A DNA stretch of 64,000 nt from Nocardia aurantiaca (GCF_009708175.1 NZ_WMBB01000002.1:62001-126000); one strand, 5' to 3'. Numbered from the stretch's first letter, positions 18,033-30,079 are shown. A program made the numbers and translations. Notes: generated from the sequence alone by a model not told the origin.

Positions 18033-18374
18033 TCCTCGAGGATTCCTCGAGGAAGGTGTGTGGATTCCTCGAGGAATCCCACTGTTGTCCACCGGGTTGC
18101 CCCCAGGTGGCTGCTCACAACGGTGCACAGGCAGTAGTCCACAGGACTAACAGGTGAATTCATCCTCGAGCTCTGAACAGGGCGGATGGGAGTTGTGCGC
18201 TGTGGATTCCTCGAGGAGTCCTTGTCAGCTCCTCGAGGAATCCTCGAGGTAGTCCCCGGTTTCATCCTGATGTGGGTAGCCGGGCCCCGAATGGGGGAGC
18301 AACTCGAGGATGGCTCGAGGATGGCTGTGGAACTACCGCGTCGACTCCACAGCCACCCGCTGTTCATCCTCGAG
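18033..18374. repeat. Cluster of CTCGAG-centred palindromes in oriC
   Basis: CTCGAG occurs ten times in 340 bases (at 18035, 18046, 18068, 18165, 18210, 18232, 18243, 18303, 18314 and 18369). Most sit in TCCTCGAGGA; the longest is GGATTCCTCGAGGAATCC at 18062-18079. Several abut or overlap DnaA-box cores. Confidence 0.9.
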
Positions 18375-18448
18375 CCACCCAGACGACATCCACACGCCGC
18401 CACACCGCCGGACCTGCGGGAACGGGCGAAGTCCACAGAACTAACAGG
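18136..18448 (+). repeat. Direct repeat with a DnaA-box core in oriC
   Basis: AGTCCACAGGACTAACAGG at 18136-18154 recurs as AGTCCACAGAACTAACAGG at 18430-18448, 18 of 19 positions identical. The second copy directly abuts the AT-rich stretch. Confidence 0.85.
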
Positions 18449-18450
18449 AC

Positions 18451-18496
18451 CTACTACTACTTCAGTTCTTCTTCTAGAAAAGCTTCTTCTAAAACA
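18451..18496 (+). other. Candidate DNA unwinding element of oriC
   Basis: A CT-rich, AT-rich stretch beginning CTACTACTACTTC and containing TTCTTCTTCTAGAAAA and CTTCTTCTAAAA. It is by far the least GC-rich part of the origin. The leading triplet run recalls DnaA-trio elements, which is an inference. Confidence 0.55.
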
Positions 18497-18775
18497 GGGT
18501 GTGTGGAATCTCGGGTTGGGAGAGCACGGTCCGATCGACAGCCCCTCCACACCCGATCGGGACGCAAGGAGAAGGGGCGGCGACAGAGGTCGGTTCCACC
18601 GGGATTCAGAAGCAACGCCACTGAGAGCCACCGAGAGTTCCAGCGGTGAGCCGGAGGGTCGGCTTAGGCACGTCGGTCTCGCGCAGGTACGGTTTGGTGT
18701 CGGCCCCTTGTGCGAGACTGCCGATTACCGATCCGAAGATCCGAACGACCGACAGTGGAGAGGACAGACCGGGCG

Positions 18776-19945
18776 ATGGAGCTTGCAAGCATGAAGTTTC
18801 GGGTCGCCCGCGAGGACTTCGCCGAATCCGTAGCCTGGGTGGCCCGCAGCCTGCCGTCGCGGCCCCCGGTTCCCGTACTCGGCGGTGTACTCCTCGTGGC
18901 TGACGAGGACGGCTTGACGGTGTCCGGCTTCGATTACGAGGTCTCCGCGCAGATGCGGGTGGCTGCCGAGGTCGCCGGACCGGGTCAGGTGCTGGTGTCG
19001 GGCCGCCTGCTGGCCGATATCACCAAGGCGCTGTCCAACAAGCCCGTCGATGTGTCGGTCGACGGCACCCGCGTGCTGATCGCCTGTGGCAGCGCCAAGT
19101 TCTCGCTGCCGACCATGCCGGTCGAGGACTATCCTCAGCTTCCCGAGCTGCCTCCGCAGACCGGTGAACTAGCCGTGGACCTGTTCTCCGAGGCCGTCTC
19201 GCAGGTGGCCGTGGCCGCTGGCCGCGACGACACGCTTCCCATGCTCACCGGTATCCGCGTCGAGATCGAGGGCCCCAAGGTGGTCCTGGCCGCGACCGAC
19301 CGTTTCCGCCTCGCCGTGCGCGAGCTGGAATGGCAGCCCGGTCGCGCCGATGTGGAGACCGCGGTGCTGGTCCCGGCTCGCACCCTGTCCGAGGCCGCGA
19401 AAACCCTCGGTGCGTCCGACCAGCCGGTGCAGCTGGCGTTCGGGACCGGCACCGACGGCCTGCTGGGCATCGTGAACGGCGGCCGCCGCACCACCACCCG
19501 CCTGCTCGATGCGGAATTCCCCAAGTTCCGCCAGTTGCTCCCCAAGGAGCACACCTCCATCGCCACCCTCGCGGTGGGCGCGCTGACCGAGGCCATCAAG
19601 CGTGTGGCCCTGGTGGCCGAGCGCGGCGCCCAGGTCCGGCTGGAATTCTCCGAGGAGGGCCTGCTGCTCTCCGCCGGTGGTGACGACGCCGGTCGTGCCG
19701 AGGAGTGGCTGGAGGCCGATTTCCGTGGTGAGCCGCTGACTATCGCCTTCAATCCCGGCTACCTACTCGACGGCCTGTCCGCCGCGCATTCGGACCGGGT
19801 GACCTTCGGTTTCACGACCCCCAGCCGCCCGGCGGTGTTCCTGCCGGCGCCGGAGGAAGAGCCCGCGCAGCTGGAGTCGGGCGCGTTCTCGGCCCTGCGC
19901 GGCAACTACATCTACCTGCTGATGCCGGTGCGGTTGCCGGGCTGA
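18776..19945 (+). CDS. dnaN: DNA polymerase III sliding clamp DnaN
   Basis: 389 residues with three clamp domains. Recognisable segments are [61 protein letters not shown] and the C-terminal [10 protein letters not shown]. It tethers the replicative polymerase to DNA. ATG 18776 is given; ATG 18791 (MKFRV), with GGAG 9 bases upstream, is an alternative. It follows oriC in the conserved order dnaA-dnaN-recF. Confidence 0.96.
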   Translation: MELASMKFRVAREDFAESVAWVARSLPSRPPVPVLGGVLLVADEDGLTVSGFDYEVSAQMRVAAEVAGPGQVLVSGRLLADITKALSNKPVDVSVDGTRVLIACGSAKFSLPTMPVEDYPQLPELPPQTGELAVDLFSEAVSQVAVAAGRDDTLPMLTGIRVEIEGPKVVLAATDRFRLAVRELEWQPGRADVETAVLVPARTLSEAAKTLGASDQPVQLAFGTGTDGLLGIVNGGRRTTTRLLDAEFPKFRQLLPKEHTSIATLAVGALTEAIKRVALVAERGAQVRLEFSEEGLLLSAGGDDAGRAEEWLEADFRGEPLTIAFNPGYLLDGLSAAHSDRVTFGFTTPSRPAVFLPAPEEEPAQLESGAFSALRGNYIYLLMPVRLPG

Positions 19946-20086
19946 TCGGCGCGGACGACATACCTGTGCACAGTGTTGACAAACCTGTGAAAAACTCGGC
20001 GCGTGTGGCGGATTCGCCGCGCGCGTTCGTGTATCACCGGCCAGGGCCGGTATTGCAGCCGATCGCGGGCATGGTGGACTAGCCGG

Positions 20087-21271
20087 ATGCACGTGCGTGC
20101 GCTGTCACTGCGCGATTTCCGGTCCTGGGAAGCCGCCGAACTCGAGCTTTCGCCCGGTGGGACGGTTTTTCTGGGTGCCAATGGGAACGGCAAGACCAAC
20201 CTGATCGAGGCCATCGGCTATCTGTCCACACTCGGCTCACACCGGGTGGCGTCCGATGCGCCGCTCATCCGCCTCGGTGCCCAGAAGGCCCGGATCGGCG
20301 CGACGGTGGTCAACAGCGGCCGCGAGCTGCGGGTGGACATGGAGTTGAATCTGGGCACGGCCAATCGGGCCCAGATCAATCGGTCACCGGTGCGGCGGCC
20401 GCGGGAGATCCTGGGGATACTCCAGACGGTGCTGTTCGCGCCGGAGGATCTGTCGCTGGTGCGTGGCGACCCGGGGGAGCGGCGGCGGTTCCTGGACGAG
20501 CTGGCCACCGCCCGGCTGCCGCGTTTGGCCGGTGTGCGCGCGGATTACGACAAGGTGCTGCGACAGCGGTCGGCACTGTTGAAAACCGCTGGGCGCAATG
20601 CTCGTTCGGGTGCGCGCGGCGCGGAGATGAGCACCCTCGACGTGTGGGACGGGCATCTCGCGGCGCACGGCGCGGTGCTGCTGGCGCAGCGGCTGCGGCT
20701 GGTTCACGACCTTTATCCACATCTTGCACAGGCTTATTCAGAGATCGCGCCCGAATCGCGGCCCGCCACAATCGGTTACCGCAGCGCGAGCCTGCCACCG
20801 GAATTCCTGGATCCCGCGCGCGTTCCACAGGCCGATGACGAGCAGGCCCTGGAGGCAATCCTGTTGCGGGAGCTGGCCGCCGCGCGTCCCAAAGAGCTGG
20901 AGCGCGGGGTGTGCCTGGTCGGTCCGCATCGCGACGATCTGGAGCTGATGCTGGGCTCCGCGCCCGCGAAGGGTTTCGCGAGCCACGGCGAGTCCTGGTC
21001 CTTCGCCCTGGCCCTGCGGCTGGGGGCCTTCGAGCTGTTGCGTTCCGCCGGAACCGATCCGGTGCTGATCCTCGATGACGTTTTCGCCGAACTGGATCGC
21101 CGGCGCCGCACCGCCCTGGCCGCGGTCGCCGCCGGCGCCGAGCAGGTGCTGATCACCGCCGCGGTGCCCGAGGACGTCCCATCGGAATTGGATGCCGTGC
21201 CGCTGCGGGTGGAGACCACGGGCGAGGCCGACCATCGGGCGTCCCGGATAGCCGAGTCGGCGTCCGCGTGA
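20087..21271 (+). CDS. recF: DNA repair and recombination protein RecF
   Basis: 394 residues. An SMC-like ATPase that loads RecA at gapped DNA with RecO and RecR. Walker A is [17 protein letters not shown], the signature motif region is [16 protein letters not shown], and Walker B is [16 protein letters not shown]. The ATG at 20087 begins [14 protein letters not shown], the usual family N-terminus; the open frame upstream is not family-like. It lies 141 bases after dnaN. Confidence 0.95.
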   Translation: MHVRALSLRDFRSWEAAELELSPGGTVFLGANGNGKTNLIEAIGYLSTLGSHRVASDAPLIRLGAQKARIGATVVNSGRELRVDMELNLGTANRAQINRSPVRRPREILGILQTVLFAPEDLSLVRGDPGERRRFLDELATARLPRLAGVRADYDKVLRQRSALLKTAGRNARSGARGAEMSTLDVWDGHLAAHGAVLLAQRLRLVHDLYPHLAQAYSEIAPESRPATIGYRSASLPPEFLDPARVPQADDEQALEAILLRELAAARPKELERGVCLVGPHRDDLELMLGSAPAKGFASHGESWSFALALRLGAFELLRSAGTDPVLILDDVFAELDRRRRTALAAVAAGAEQVLITAAVPEDVPSELDAVPLRVETTGEADHRASRIAESASA

Positions 21272-21381
21272 CACCGCGGACGAATGGCACGTCGTGCCGG
21301 TGAGTCCGTCGGTGCGATGCGGCAGAATCACGTGACGAACCGACGGTGATCATGGATTCCCAGGTGTGGAAGGAGTTGTGG

Positions 21382-21969
21382 ATGGCCGAGCCGCCCGAAG
21401 CCGACGACCGCACCCCGTCCGGCGCGAATCCCGGTGCCACGGGCCCGGAACCGGAATTGCGCGGCGTCGACCTGGCCCGGCGAGCCCTCGAGGAGGCACG
21501 CGCGGCAGCGCGTGCGGCCGGTAAGTCGGTGGGCCAGGGCCGGGCCTCGCCGCGCAAGGGCGGTGTCCGTGCCCTGCGGCGTCGCAGCGGCTGGTCGGGC
21601 GCACATCCGGACGAGCGCGATCCGCAGACCCTCGCCTCCCTGGCCATGCAGCTGGCCAAGGGCCGCGGCTGGTCGGCGAAGGTCGCCGAGGGCACGGTCT
21701 TCGGCCGCTGGGCCAGTGTGGTGGGGGAGGACATCGCGTCCCATGCCCAGCCCATCTCACTGGAGAACGGCGTGCTGAGCATTCAGGCCGAGTCCACGGC
21801 CTGGGCGACCCAGTTGCGCATGTTCCAGTCCCAGATCCTGGCCAAGATCGCGGCCGCGGTCGGCAACGGCGTCGTCAAACAGCTCCGGATCAATGGCCCG
21901 ACCGCTCCGAGTTGGCGCAAGGGCGAGCGGCATATCAAGGGCCGAGGACCGCGCGACACGTACGGGTAG
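21382..21969 (+). CDS. DUF721 (DciA-like) family protein
   Basis: 195 residues. The N-terminal part is charged and probably disordered; the C-terminal DUF721 domain includes [37 protein letters not shown]. It is the homologue of Rv0004 between recF and gyrB. DUF721 proteins include DciA, which acts in replicative helicase loading, so a role in replication initiation is plausible. ATG 21382 is chosen because AAGGAG lies 6 bases upstream. Confidence 0.9.
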   Translation: MAEPPEADDRTPSGANPGATGPEPELRGVDLARRALEEARAAARAAGKSVGQGRASPRKGGVRALRRRSGWSGAHPDERDPQTLASLAMQLAKGRGWSAKVAEGTVFGRWASVVGEDIASHAQPISLENGVLSIQAESTAWATQLRMFQSQILAKIAAAVGNGVVKQLRINGPTAPSWRKGERHIKGRGPRDTYG

Positions 21970-21995
21970 ATCGCGAATCCCCGCGCCAGTGCGTT

Positions 21996-22011
21996 TGTTT
22001 CACGTGGAACG
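21996..22011. promoter_or_regulatory. parS-like ParB-binding site
   Basis: TGTTTCACGTGGAACG keeps the full TGTTTCACGTG half of the consensus and deviates at two positions of the other half. It lies just after the DUF721 gene on the dnaN side of oriC. Confidence 0.6.
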
Positions 22012-24405
<2,394 letters not shown>

Positions 24406-24611
24406 TCGGGCGACCCGGGGCCTGACCCCCGGAATCCCCGGGAGGACGGGAGAGCGGGGCGATGCCCCGGACTCCATTCGGGGCATATCGCCGAGCCCCG
24501 GAACCCGGCGAGGCAAGCCCCGAGCCCCCTGTGGCCCGGCGGGCAGGCCCTCGAATTCCCGGACGCGCGAATCGCACCTGATCACGACAGACTTCCTACG
24601 GAGACCAATTC

Positions 24612-27125
24612 ATGACTGAGACTTCGCTTCCGCCCTCGGGCGGCGACCGCATCGAGCCGGTCGATATCCAGCAGGAGATGCAGAACTCCTACATCGACTA
24701 CGCCATGAGCGTGATCGTGGGTCGCGCGCTGCCGGAGGTGCGCGACGGCCTGAAGCCGGTGCACCGCCGCATTCTGTACGCGATGTACGACAACGGGTAT
24801 CGGCCCGACCGCGGCTATGTGAAGTCCGCGCGCCCGGTCGCCGACACCATGGGTAACTATCACCCGCACGGTGACTCGGCCATTTACGACACCCTGGTGC
24901 GCATGGCGCAGCCGTGGGCGATGCGCTACCCGCTGGTCGACGGCCAGGGCAACTTCGGTTCCCGCGGCAATGACGGCGCGGCCGCCATGCGTTACACGGA
25001 GTGCCGCCTGACGCCGCTGGCCATGGAGATGTTGCGCGAAATCGACCACGAGACGGTCGATTTCATCCCGAACTACGACGGCAAGACCCAGGAACCGGTC
25101 GTGCTGCCGAGCCGGGTGCCCGCGCTGCTCATGAACGGCTCCAACGGCATCGCCGTCGGTATGGCCACCAATATCCCGCCGCACAACCTGACCGAGCTGG
25201 CCGAGGCCATCTACTGGGCCCTCGACAACCACGAGGCCGATGAGGAGACCACCCTCGCGGCGTGCATGGAGCGGGTGAAGGGTCCGGACTTCCCGACCTC
25301 GGGCCTGATCGTCGGCACCCAGGGCATCCACGACGCCTACACCACCGGTCGCGGTTCGGTCCGCATGCGCGGTGTGGTGGAGATCGAGGAGGACAACCGG
25401 GGTCGCACCACGATCGTCATCACCGAGCTGCCGTATCAGGTCAACACCGACAACTTCATCAACGCGATCGCCGAGCAGGTGAAGGACGGCAAGATCGCGG
25501 GTGTCTCCGACATCCACGACGAGTCCTCGGACCGCGTGGGTCTGCGCATCGTGGTCACGGTGAAGCGCGACGCCATCGCCAAGGTGGTGCTGAACAACCT
25601 CTATAAGCACACCCAGCTGCAGACCTCCTTCGGTTGCAACATGCTGTCGATCGTCGACGGGGTGCCGCGCACGCTGCGCCTGGATCAGATGATCCGGCTG
25701 TATGTGAATCACCAGTTGGACGTGATCGTCCGGCGCACCCGGTACCTGCTGCGCAAGGCGGAGGAGCGGGCCCACATCCTGCGCGGTCTGGTGAAGGCGC
25801 TGGATCAGCTGGACGCGGTCATCGCCTTGATCCGCCGCTCGGCCGATACCGAGACCGCCCGCAGCGGCCTGATGCAGTTGCTGGAGATCGACGAGATCCA
25901 GGCGACCGCCATTCTCGATATGCAGCTGCGCCGCCTGTCCGCCCTGGAACGCCAGAAGATCATGGACGAGTTGGCCAGGATCGAGGCGGAGATCGCGGAC
26001 CTGAACGACATCCTGGCCAAGCCGGAGCGTCAACGCGCCATCGTCCGTGACGAATTGGCCGAGATCGTCGACAAGTACGGTGACGACCGTCGTACCAAGA
26101 TCATCGCGGCCGACGGCGACGTGCAGGACGAGGATCTGATCGCCCGCGAGGACGTGGTCGTGACGATTACCGAGACCGGCTACGCCAAGCGCACCAAGAC
26201 CGACCTCTACCGTTCGCAGAAGCGCGGCGGCAAGGGCGTGCAGGGCGCGGGTCTCAAGCAGGACGACATCGTCAAGCACTTCTTCGTCACCTCCACCCAC
26301 GACTGGCTGCTGTTCTTCACCAACAAGGGCCGGGTGTACCGGGCCAAGGCGTACGAGCTGCCGGAGGCCAACCGCACCGCGCGCGGCCAGCACGTGGCGA
26401 ACCTGCTGGCCTTCCAGCCGGATGAGAAGATCGCCCAGGTCATTCAGATCAGGTCCTACGAGGACGCGCCCTATCTGGTGCTGGCCACCCGCAAGGGTCT
26501 GGTCAAGAAGTCCAAGCTGACCGACTTCGACTCCAACCGGACCGGCGGCATCGTGGCGGTGAATCTGCGCGATGAGGACGAATTGGTCGGTGCGGCACTG
26601 TGTTCGGCGGACGATGATCTGCTCCTGGTGTCGGCGCACGGGCAGTCCATCCGCTTCAACGCCAATGACGAGGTGCTGCGCCCGATGGGCCGGGCCACCT
26701 CCGGCGTGCAGGGCATGCGTTTCAATGCCGACGATGAACTGTTGTCGCTCAACGTGGTTCGCGACGAAGAGGGTATCTATCTGCTTGTCGCGACGGCGGG
26801 CGGGTACTCCAAACGCACGGCCATCGACGAGTACACCGCGCAGGGTCGCGGCGGCAAGGGCGTGCTGACGATCCAGTACGACGAGAAGCGTGGCAATCTG
26901 GTCGGAGCGCTCATCGTCAACGATGATGACGAGCTGTATGCGATCACCTCCGGCGGCGGTGTCATTCGCACCACGGCCAAGCAGGTTCGCAAGGCCGGTC
27001 GTCAAACCAAGGGCGTGCGGTTGATGAACCTGGGCGAGGGCGATATTTTGCTCGCGATCGCTCGGAACGCGGATGAGCCCGACCAGGTTGCCGAAGATGA
27101 CACCAGCGGTTCGGCGAAGCAGTAG
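24612..27125 (+). CDS. gyrA: DNA gyrase subunit A
   Basis: 837 residues. The DNA cleavage and rejoining subunit. The catalytic tyrosine is Tyr128 in [10 protein letters not shown]. The quinolone-determining stretch is [10 protein letters not shown] with Ser89 and Asp93; Ser89 corresponds to E. coli Ser83, where M. tuberculosis has alanine. The C-terminal wrapping domain carries the GyrA box form KRGGKGVQG. The ATG at 24612 follows CTACGGAGACC. Confidence 0.97.
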   Translation: MTETSLPPSGGDRIEPVDIQQEMQNSYIDYAMSVIVGRALPEVRDGLKPVHRRILYAMYDNGYRPDRGYVKSARPVADTMGNYHPHGDSAIYDTLVRMAQPWAMRYPLVDGQGNFGSRGNDGAAAMRYTECRLTPLAMEMLREIDHETVDFIPNYDGKTQEPVVLPSRVPALLMNGSNGIAVGMATNIPPHNLTELAEAIYWALDNHEADEETTLAACMERVKGPDFPTSGLIVGTQGIHDAYTTGRGSVRMRGVVEIEEDNRGRTTIVITELPYQVNTDNFINAIAEQVKDGKIAGVSDIHDESSDRVGLRIVVTVKRDAIAKVVLNNLYKHTQLQTSFGCNMLSIVDGVPRTLRLDQMIRLYVNHQLDVIVRRTRYLLRKAEERAHILRGLVKALDQLDAVIALIRRSADTETARSGLMQLLEIDEIQATAILDMQLRRLSALERQKIMDELARIEAEIADLNDILAKPERQRAIVRDELAEIVDKYGDDRRTKIIAADGDVQDEDLIAREDVVVTITETGYAKRTKTDLYRSQKRGGKGVQGAGLKQDDIVKHFFVTSTHDWLLFFTNKGRVYRAKAYELPEANRTARGQHVANLLAFQPDEKIAQVIQIRSYEDAPYLVLATRKGLVKKSKLTDFDSNRTGGIVAVNLRDEDELVGAALCSADDDLLLVSAHGQSIRFNANDEVLRPMGRATSGVQGMRFNADDELLSLNVVRDEEGIYLLVATAGGYSKRTAIDEYTAQGRGGKGVLTIQYDEKRGNLVGALIVNDDDELYAITSGGGVIRTTAKQVRKAGRQTKGVRLMNLGEGDILLAIARNADEPDQVAEDDTSGSAKQ

Positions 27126-27170
27126 TTTCTCCCCAGCAGCGGCGGCACAAACGGATCGAAGGATTCACCA

Positions 27171-28142
27171 TTGACCACGAATCAGCCGAATGACCAGCGC
27201 GGTCACGCCAATGGCGTGACCGAGAGGATCGCCCCGTCCCCGATTCCGCCGCGGCCTGTTCCGCGGACCGGCGGGAACGACGGCGGTGCCCCGCAGACAC
27301 CCGAATTGTCGGACCAGTCCGGTGATTTCGGGCCGGAAGGTAACAATTCGGCAGAGGCCGCGGCTCCGGAATCCGCGGACGCCCAGGGCGGTTCTCCCTT
27401 CCAGGAAGGTTGGTCGCAGCTACCGCAGCGAGAGCCGCAGTCCAACCTGTACCGCCCGGGCCAGTCCCCGACGACGGGTCGCCCGGGTACCACCGGCAGC
27501 CTCAGCGGCGGCGGCCTATCCGGTGGCGGCGGCTTGAACGCCGGTGTCTCCAACGCGCGCACCACCGCCGACCTGGCGGCCAAGGCGGCGCGCAAGGAGG
27601 CAGCCATGGTGAAGTCCGTCGGCATCGACGGACCGACCCGCAGCATCGCCCGCCCGGAGCTGGTCAAGGATCTGCCGGATCTGTCCGAGCTGCGGCACCC
27701 GCTGCCGCCGCCGGAGCCGATCGCGCCGGCCGGTCCGGTCTCGCCGTCCGCCCCCGCGGCGGTGGCGCAGGCCGCGGCCACCGGTGAGCCGCTGCGCGCC
27801 ACCGTGCAGCTACGCCACATCGACCCCTGGTCCACGCTGAAGGTCTCGCTGGTGATCAGTGTGGCCATGTTCTTCGTGTGGATGCTGGCGGTCGGCCTGC
27901 TCTACCTGGTGCTGGAGGGCATGGGCGTGTGGGAGCGCCTGAACTCGACCTTCACCGATATGGTCTCCGACAACTCCAGTTCGGCGCTCATCGACGCGGG
28001 CACGGTCTTCGGCTACGCCGGCGTGATCGGCCTGATCAATGTGGTGTTGCTGACGGCGCTGTCCACGGTCGGCGTGTTCGTCTACAACCAGTGCACGGAT
28101 CTCGTAGGAGGAATCCAGGTCACTCTCGCCGATCCGGACTAG
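27171..28142 (+). CDS. DUF3566 membrane protein
   Basis: 323 residues. The first ~200 residues are Pro/Gly/Ala-rich and likely disordered. The C-terminal DUF3566 part holds two membrane helices ([24 protein letters not shown] and a second near [22 protein letters not shown]) separated by a short loop. It is the homologue of Rv0007 directly after gyrA; the function is unknown. It starts at TTG 27171 with GAAGGA 7 bases upstream, 45 bases after gyrA, so it is likely cotranscribed. Confidence 0.88.
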   Translation: MTTNQPNDQRGHANGVTERIAPSPIPPRPVPRTGGNDGGAPQTPELSDQSGDFGPEGNNSAEAAAPESADAQGGSPFQEGWSQLPQREPQSNLYRPGQSPTTGRPGTTGSLSGGGLSGGGGLNAGVSNARTTADLAAKAARKEAAMVKSVGIDGPTRSIARPELVKDLPDLSELRHPLPPPEPIAPAGPVSPSAPAAVAQAAATGEPLRATVQLRHIDPWSTLKVSLVISVAMFFVWMLAVGLLYLVLEGMGVWERLNSTFTDMVSDNSSSALIDAGTVFGYAGVIGLINVVLLTALSTVGVFVYNQCTDLVGGIQVTLADPD

Positions 28143-28160
28143 TGCCGCCGCTCTGCTGAA

Positions 28161-28200
28161 GAGGGGGTTCGGGGCGAGGCCCCGAACCCCCTCGCTTTTT
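28161..28200 (+). terminator. Rho-independent terminator after the gyrase operon
   Basis: A perfect 15-bp stem GAGGGGGTTCGGGGC with its complement, loop GAG, followed by GCTTTTT. Confidence 0.93.
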
Positions 28201-28337
28201 CGGGAGTCGACGCGAAGCTCCTGAGGATCTCGATAGTGGGCTACGCGCAGGCCGTTGACCGGCCGTTTTGGTTATCGGCGCTCGGGTACGGTAATCTTCT
28301 GCCTCGTTCGAGTGACACACTTCGAACACCCAACTAA

Positions 28338-28411
28338 GGGCCTATAGCTCAGGCGGTTAGAGCGCTTCGCTGATAACGAAGAGGTCGGAGGTTCAAGTCC
28401 TCCTAGGCCCA
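28338..28411 (+). tRNA. ileT: tRNA-Ile (GAT)
   Basis: Acceptor arms GGGCCTA/TAGGCCC, anticodon arm CTTCG/CGAAG with anticodon GAT at 28372-28374, and T-loop GTTCAAGTC. Discriminator A; CCA is not encoded. It follows gyrA as in mycobacteria. Confidence 0.97.
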
Positions 28412-28441
28412 CTTACAGGTAAAGATCGAACTGCCTTCCCA

Positions 28442-28514
28442 GGGGCCTTAGCTCAATTGGCAGAGCACTGCCTTTGCAAGGCAGGGGTTAGGGGTTCGAT
28501 TCCCCTAGGCTCCA
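28442..28514 (+). tRNA. alaT: tRNA-Ala (TGC)
   Basis: Acceptor arms GGGGCCT/AGGCTCC with one G-U pair, anticodon arm CTGCC/GGCAG with TGC at 28475-28477, and T-loop GTTCGATTC. It lies 30 bases after tRNA-Ile, probably on the same transcript. Confidence 0.97.
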
Positions 28515-28521
28515 CTGTCAC

Positions 28522-28560
28522 AAGCCGCAGACCGATTCGGTCTGCGGCTTCTGTCGTTTT
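28522..28560 (+). terminator. Terminator after tRNA-Ala
   Basis: A perfect 13-bp stem AAGCCGCAGACCG with its complement, loop ATT, followed by a T-rich tail ending GTTTT. Confidence 0.88.
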
Positions 28561-28582
28561 CGGTGGGCTTCCGCCGTTCCAG

Positions 28583-28588
28583 TACTCT
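28583..28588 (+). promoter_or_regulatory. -10 element of the DLW-39 gene (leaderless)
   Basis: TACTCT placed 7 bases before the ATG at 28596, with no Shine-Dalgarno sequence in between. The same hexamer occurs 6 bases before trpG. Confidence 0.5.
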
Positions 28589-28595
28589 GGGATTC

Positions 28596-28703
28596 ATGAA
28601 ATTCGTTCTCACGATCGTTATGATCGCCGCCGTGGTTTTCGGAATCAGCAAGCTGCGTCAGCGCAATGACGCCGATCTCTGGCACGAGGTCACCACTCGC
28701 TGA
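28596..28703 (+). CDS. DLW-39 family micropeptide
   Basis: A 35-residue protein. One membrane helix (KFVLTIVMIAAVVFGIS) is followed by the basic/polar tail KLRQRNDADLWHEVTTR with the DLW motif of the actinobacterial DLW-39 family, usually found near gyrA and these tRNAs. The function is unknown. No ribosome-binding site precedes the ATG. Instead TACTCT at 28583-28588 stands 7 bases upstream, so a leaderless transcript is likely. Confidence 0.8.
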   Translation: MKFVLTIVMIAAVVFGISKLRQRNDADLWHEVTTR

Positions 28704-28790
28704 AAGCGGCTGACGGGGCGCTGTTTTCGTCACGTCGACCTCGCGCGGCGCACGTTCACCGGGTCCCGGGCTGAGCGGACCCGTCGCCCG

Positions 28791-28828
28791 AACCGGCCGA
28801 CCGGATACACCGGTCGGCCGGTTTTCGT
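28791..28828 (+). terminator. Terminator after the DLW-39 gene
   Basis: A perfect 14-bp stem AACCGGCCGACCGG with its complement, loop ATACA, followed by TTCGTTT. Confidence 0.85.
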
Positions 28829-28922
28829 TTGTCCGCGCTCGTTGGAAGGGACCGGCGAGTTCTCGACTGTGACACGGAACAACCGGAGGTTTAGGGCCCG
28901 GTCAACGCCGTAAGGTCGAGGT

Positions 28923-29948
28923 ATGGCGTCCACTGAGATCTCCGAGCTGGTGCAATCCGTGGTGGAGCCTTACCTGCTGAACGGACCGCGCAAATACAAC
29001 CGCGGCCAGGTCGCCGACCTCGCTGGGCTGCCCAACCATGTCACCCGGCGGCTGTGGGTGGCGCTCGGTTTCCCCGCCGATCCGGACGACAAAGCGGTGG
29101 AGTACAGCGACTCCGATATCGAGGCCGCCCGGACCTTCGCCACACTGCACGTGCTGGCCTCCGCCGATACCCACCGGCAGACCACCGCGGCCCGTACACT
29201 GGGCCGGTCCATGGCGCGGCTGGCCGAATGGCAGGTCGATCTGGTGACCGAGGAGATCCTGGACCGCGTCGCGACTGTCACCCGTGAGAAGCCGGACACC
29301 GATCCGAAAGAGGCCGCGCGCATCGCCACCGACGAGGTGATCACGGAGTTCGAGACCCTGCAGCGCTACGCCTTCCGCCGGCACCTGGACGCCGCGCTGT
29401 CGCGCTCGCTGGACAAGGGGGCGGTGGCCGGGGACACGCTGCGCGTGCTGGCGGTCGGCTTCGCCGACATGGTCGGCTACACCCGCCTCGTCCGCCACCT
29501 GGAGGCCGATGAGCTGTCGGCGCTGCTGGAGGCCTTCGAGACGGCTACGAGCAATGCGATTGTGGCCCACGGCGGCTGGGTGATCAAGAACGTCGGTGAC
29601 GAGGTCATGTTCGCGGCCAATACCGCCGCCGAGGGCGCGCGCATCGCGCTCGCGGTGCAGGAGGCCGCCATCGCCTCGCACGGCGTCACTCAAGAGTTGC
29701 GGGTCGGTCTCGCCTATGGCGAGGTTCTGCAACGCTTCGGCGACCTGTACGGCTCCGTGGTGAACACCGCGGCCCGCCTGACGGGTGTGGCGCGGCCCGG
29801 CACGGTGCTGGTCGATGACGGCGCGGCCGCGGCGATCGCGGACGACTCGGAGTTCACGCAGCGGCATCTCGCCACGGTGCGGGTGAAGGGCATCGACCGT
29901 CTGCACGGGCATGTGCTGCGCCGCAATGTGATTCGACCGCCGGTCTGA
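28923..29948 (+). CDS. Class III adenylate cyclase with N-terminal regulatory domain
   Basis: 341 residues. The N-terminal ~170 residues form a helical regulatory domain like that of mycobacterial Rv1264 and Rv2212 (NRGQVADLAGLP and helices after it). The C-terminal class III cyclase domain keeps the metal-binding aspartates (Asp182 in FADMVGYT and that of GDEVMF), the adenine-selecting lysine (VIKNVGDE), and NTAARL with the transition-state Asn and Arg. It should make cAMP in the cytoplasm. No membrane segment is seen. AAGGTCGAGG precedes the ATG; TAAGGT 6 bases upstream also allows a leaderless start. Confidence 0.9.
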   Translation: MASTEISELVQSVVEPYLLNGPRKYNRGQVADLAGLPNHVTRRLWVALGFPADPDDKAVEYSDSDIEAARTFATLHVLASADTHRQTTAARTLGRSMARLAEWQVDLVTEEILDRVATVTREKPDTDPKEAARIATDEVITEFETLQRYAFRRHLDAALSRSLDKGAVAGDTLRVLAVGFADMVGYTRLVRHLEADELSALLEAFETATSNAIVAHGGWVIKNVGDEVMFAANTAAEGARIALAVQEAAIASHGVTQELRVGLAYGEVLQRFGDLYGSVVNTAARLTGVARPGTVLVDDGAAAAIADDSEFTQRHLATVRVKGIDRLHGHVLRRNVIRPPV

Positions 29949-29989
29949 ACGGCTCCCGGCGGGAGAGCGCTGAGGTCAACCTACCCCGG

Positions 29990-30066
29990 GAATGGGGGCG
30001 GGCCTCGGCGAAGGGGGGGAGTTAGCCGAGGCCCGCGTAAGGTCGGCCCGGGGGGGAGGGGCCGAC
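29990..30066 (-). ncRNA. 6C small RNA
   Basis: Read on the minus strand, two perfect GC stems each close on a loop with seven consecutive cytosines. The first is GTCGGCCC/GGGCCGAC with loop CTCCCCCCC (30066-30042). The second is GCGGGCCTCGGC with its complement and loop TAACTCCCCCCCTTC (30036-29998). Two stem-loops with runs of at least six C define the actinobacterial 6C RNA (B11 in M. tuberculosis). TAGGAT at 30079-30074 sits 7 bases before the first G of the stem, so transcription should start at about 30066. The 3' end is estimated. Confidence 0.85.
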
Positions 30067-30073
30067 GGGAACG

Positions 30074-30079
30074 ATCCTA
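30074..30079 (-). promoter_or_regulatory. -10 element of the 6C RNA
   Basis: TAGGAT on the minus strand, 7 bases before the first base of the 6C stem-loop. No clear -35 hexamer. Confidence 0.6.

Larger units (their letters stand above)
17970..18775. other. oriC: Origin of chromosomal replication, oriC
   Basis: About 800 bases between dnaA and dnaN without a gene, the standard place for oriC in actinobacteria. Many TCCACA cores (DnaA-box-like, both strands) occur, for example at 17970, 17977, 18026, 18059, 18085, 18138, 18201, 18326, 18346, 18389, 18432 and 18502. There are ten CTCGAG palindromes and an AT-rich stretch at 18451-18496 (roughly one-third GC) suited to unwinding. Divergent gene directions on either side agree with an origin here. 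Confidence 0.92.

Noticed and set aside
18033..18374. The oriC palindrome cluster as a CRISPR array
   Set aside because: Repeat units are short, irregularly spaced and palindromic without unique spacers of constant length, and no cas genes are present.
24406..24611. GC-rich hairpins between gyrB and gyrA as a terminator
   Set aside because: No U-run, and gyrA needs to be expressed with gyrB; similar GC hairpins are common in this genome's spacers.
24582..27005. An 807-codon minus-strand open frame across gyrA
   Set aside because: Same reason: GC-driven shadow of a highly conserved gene.
29998..30066. The two C-loop hairpins as terminators of the cyclase gene
   Set aside because: On the plus strand they have G-rich loops and no U-run; on the minus strand they fit 6C RNA with a correctly placed -10 element.
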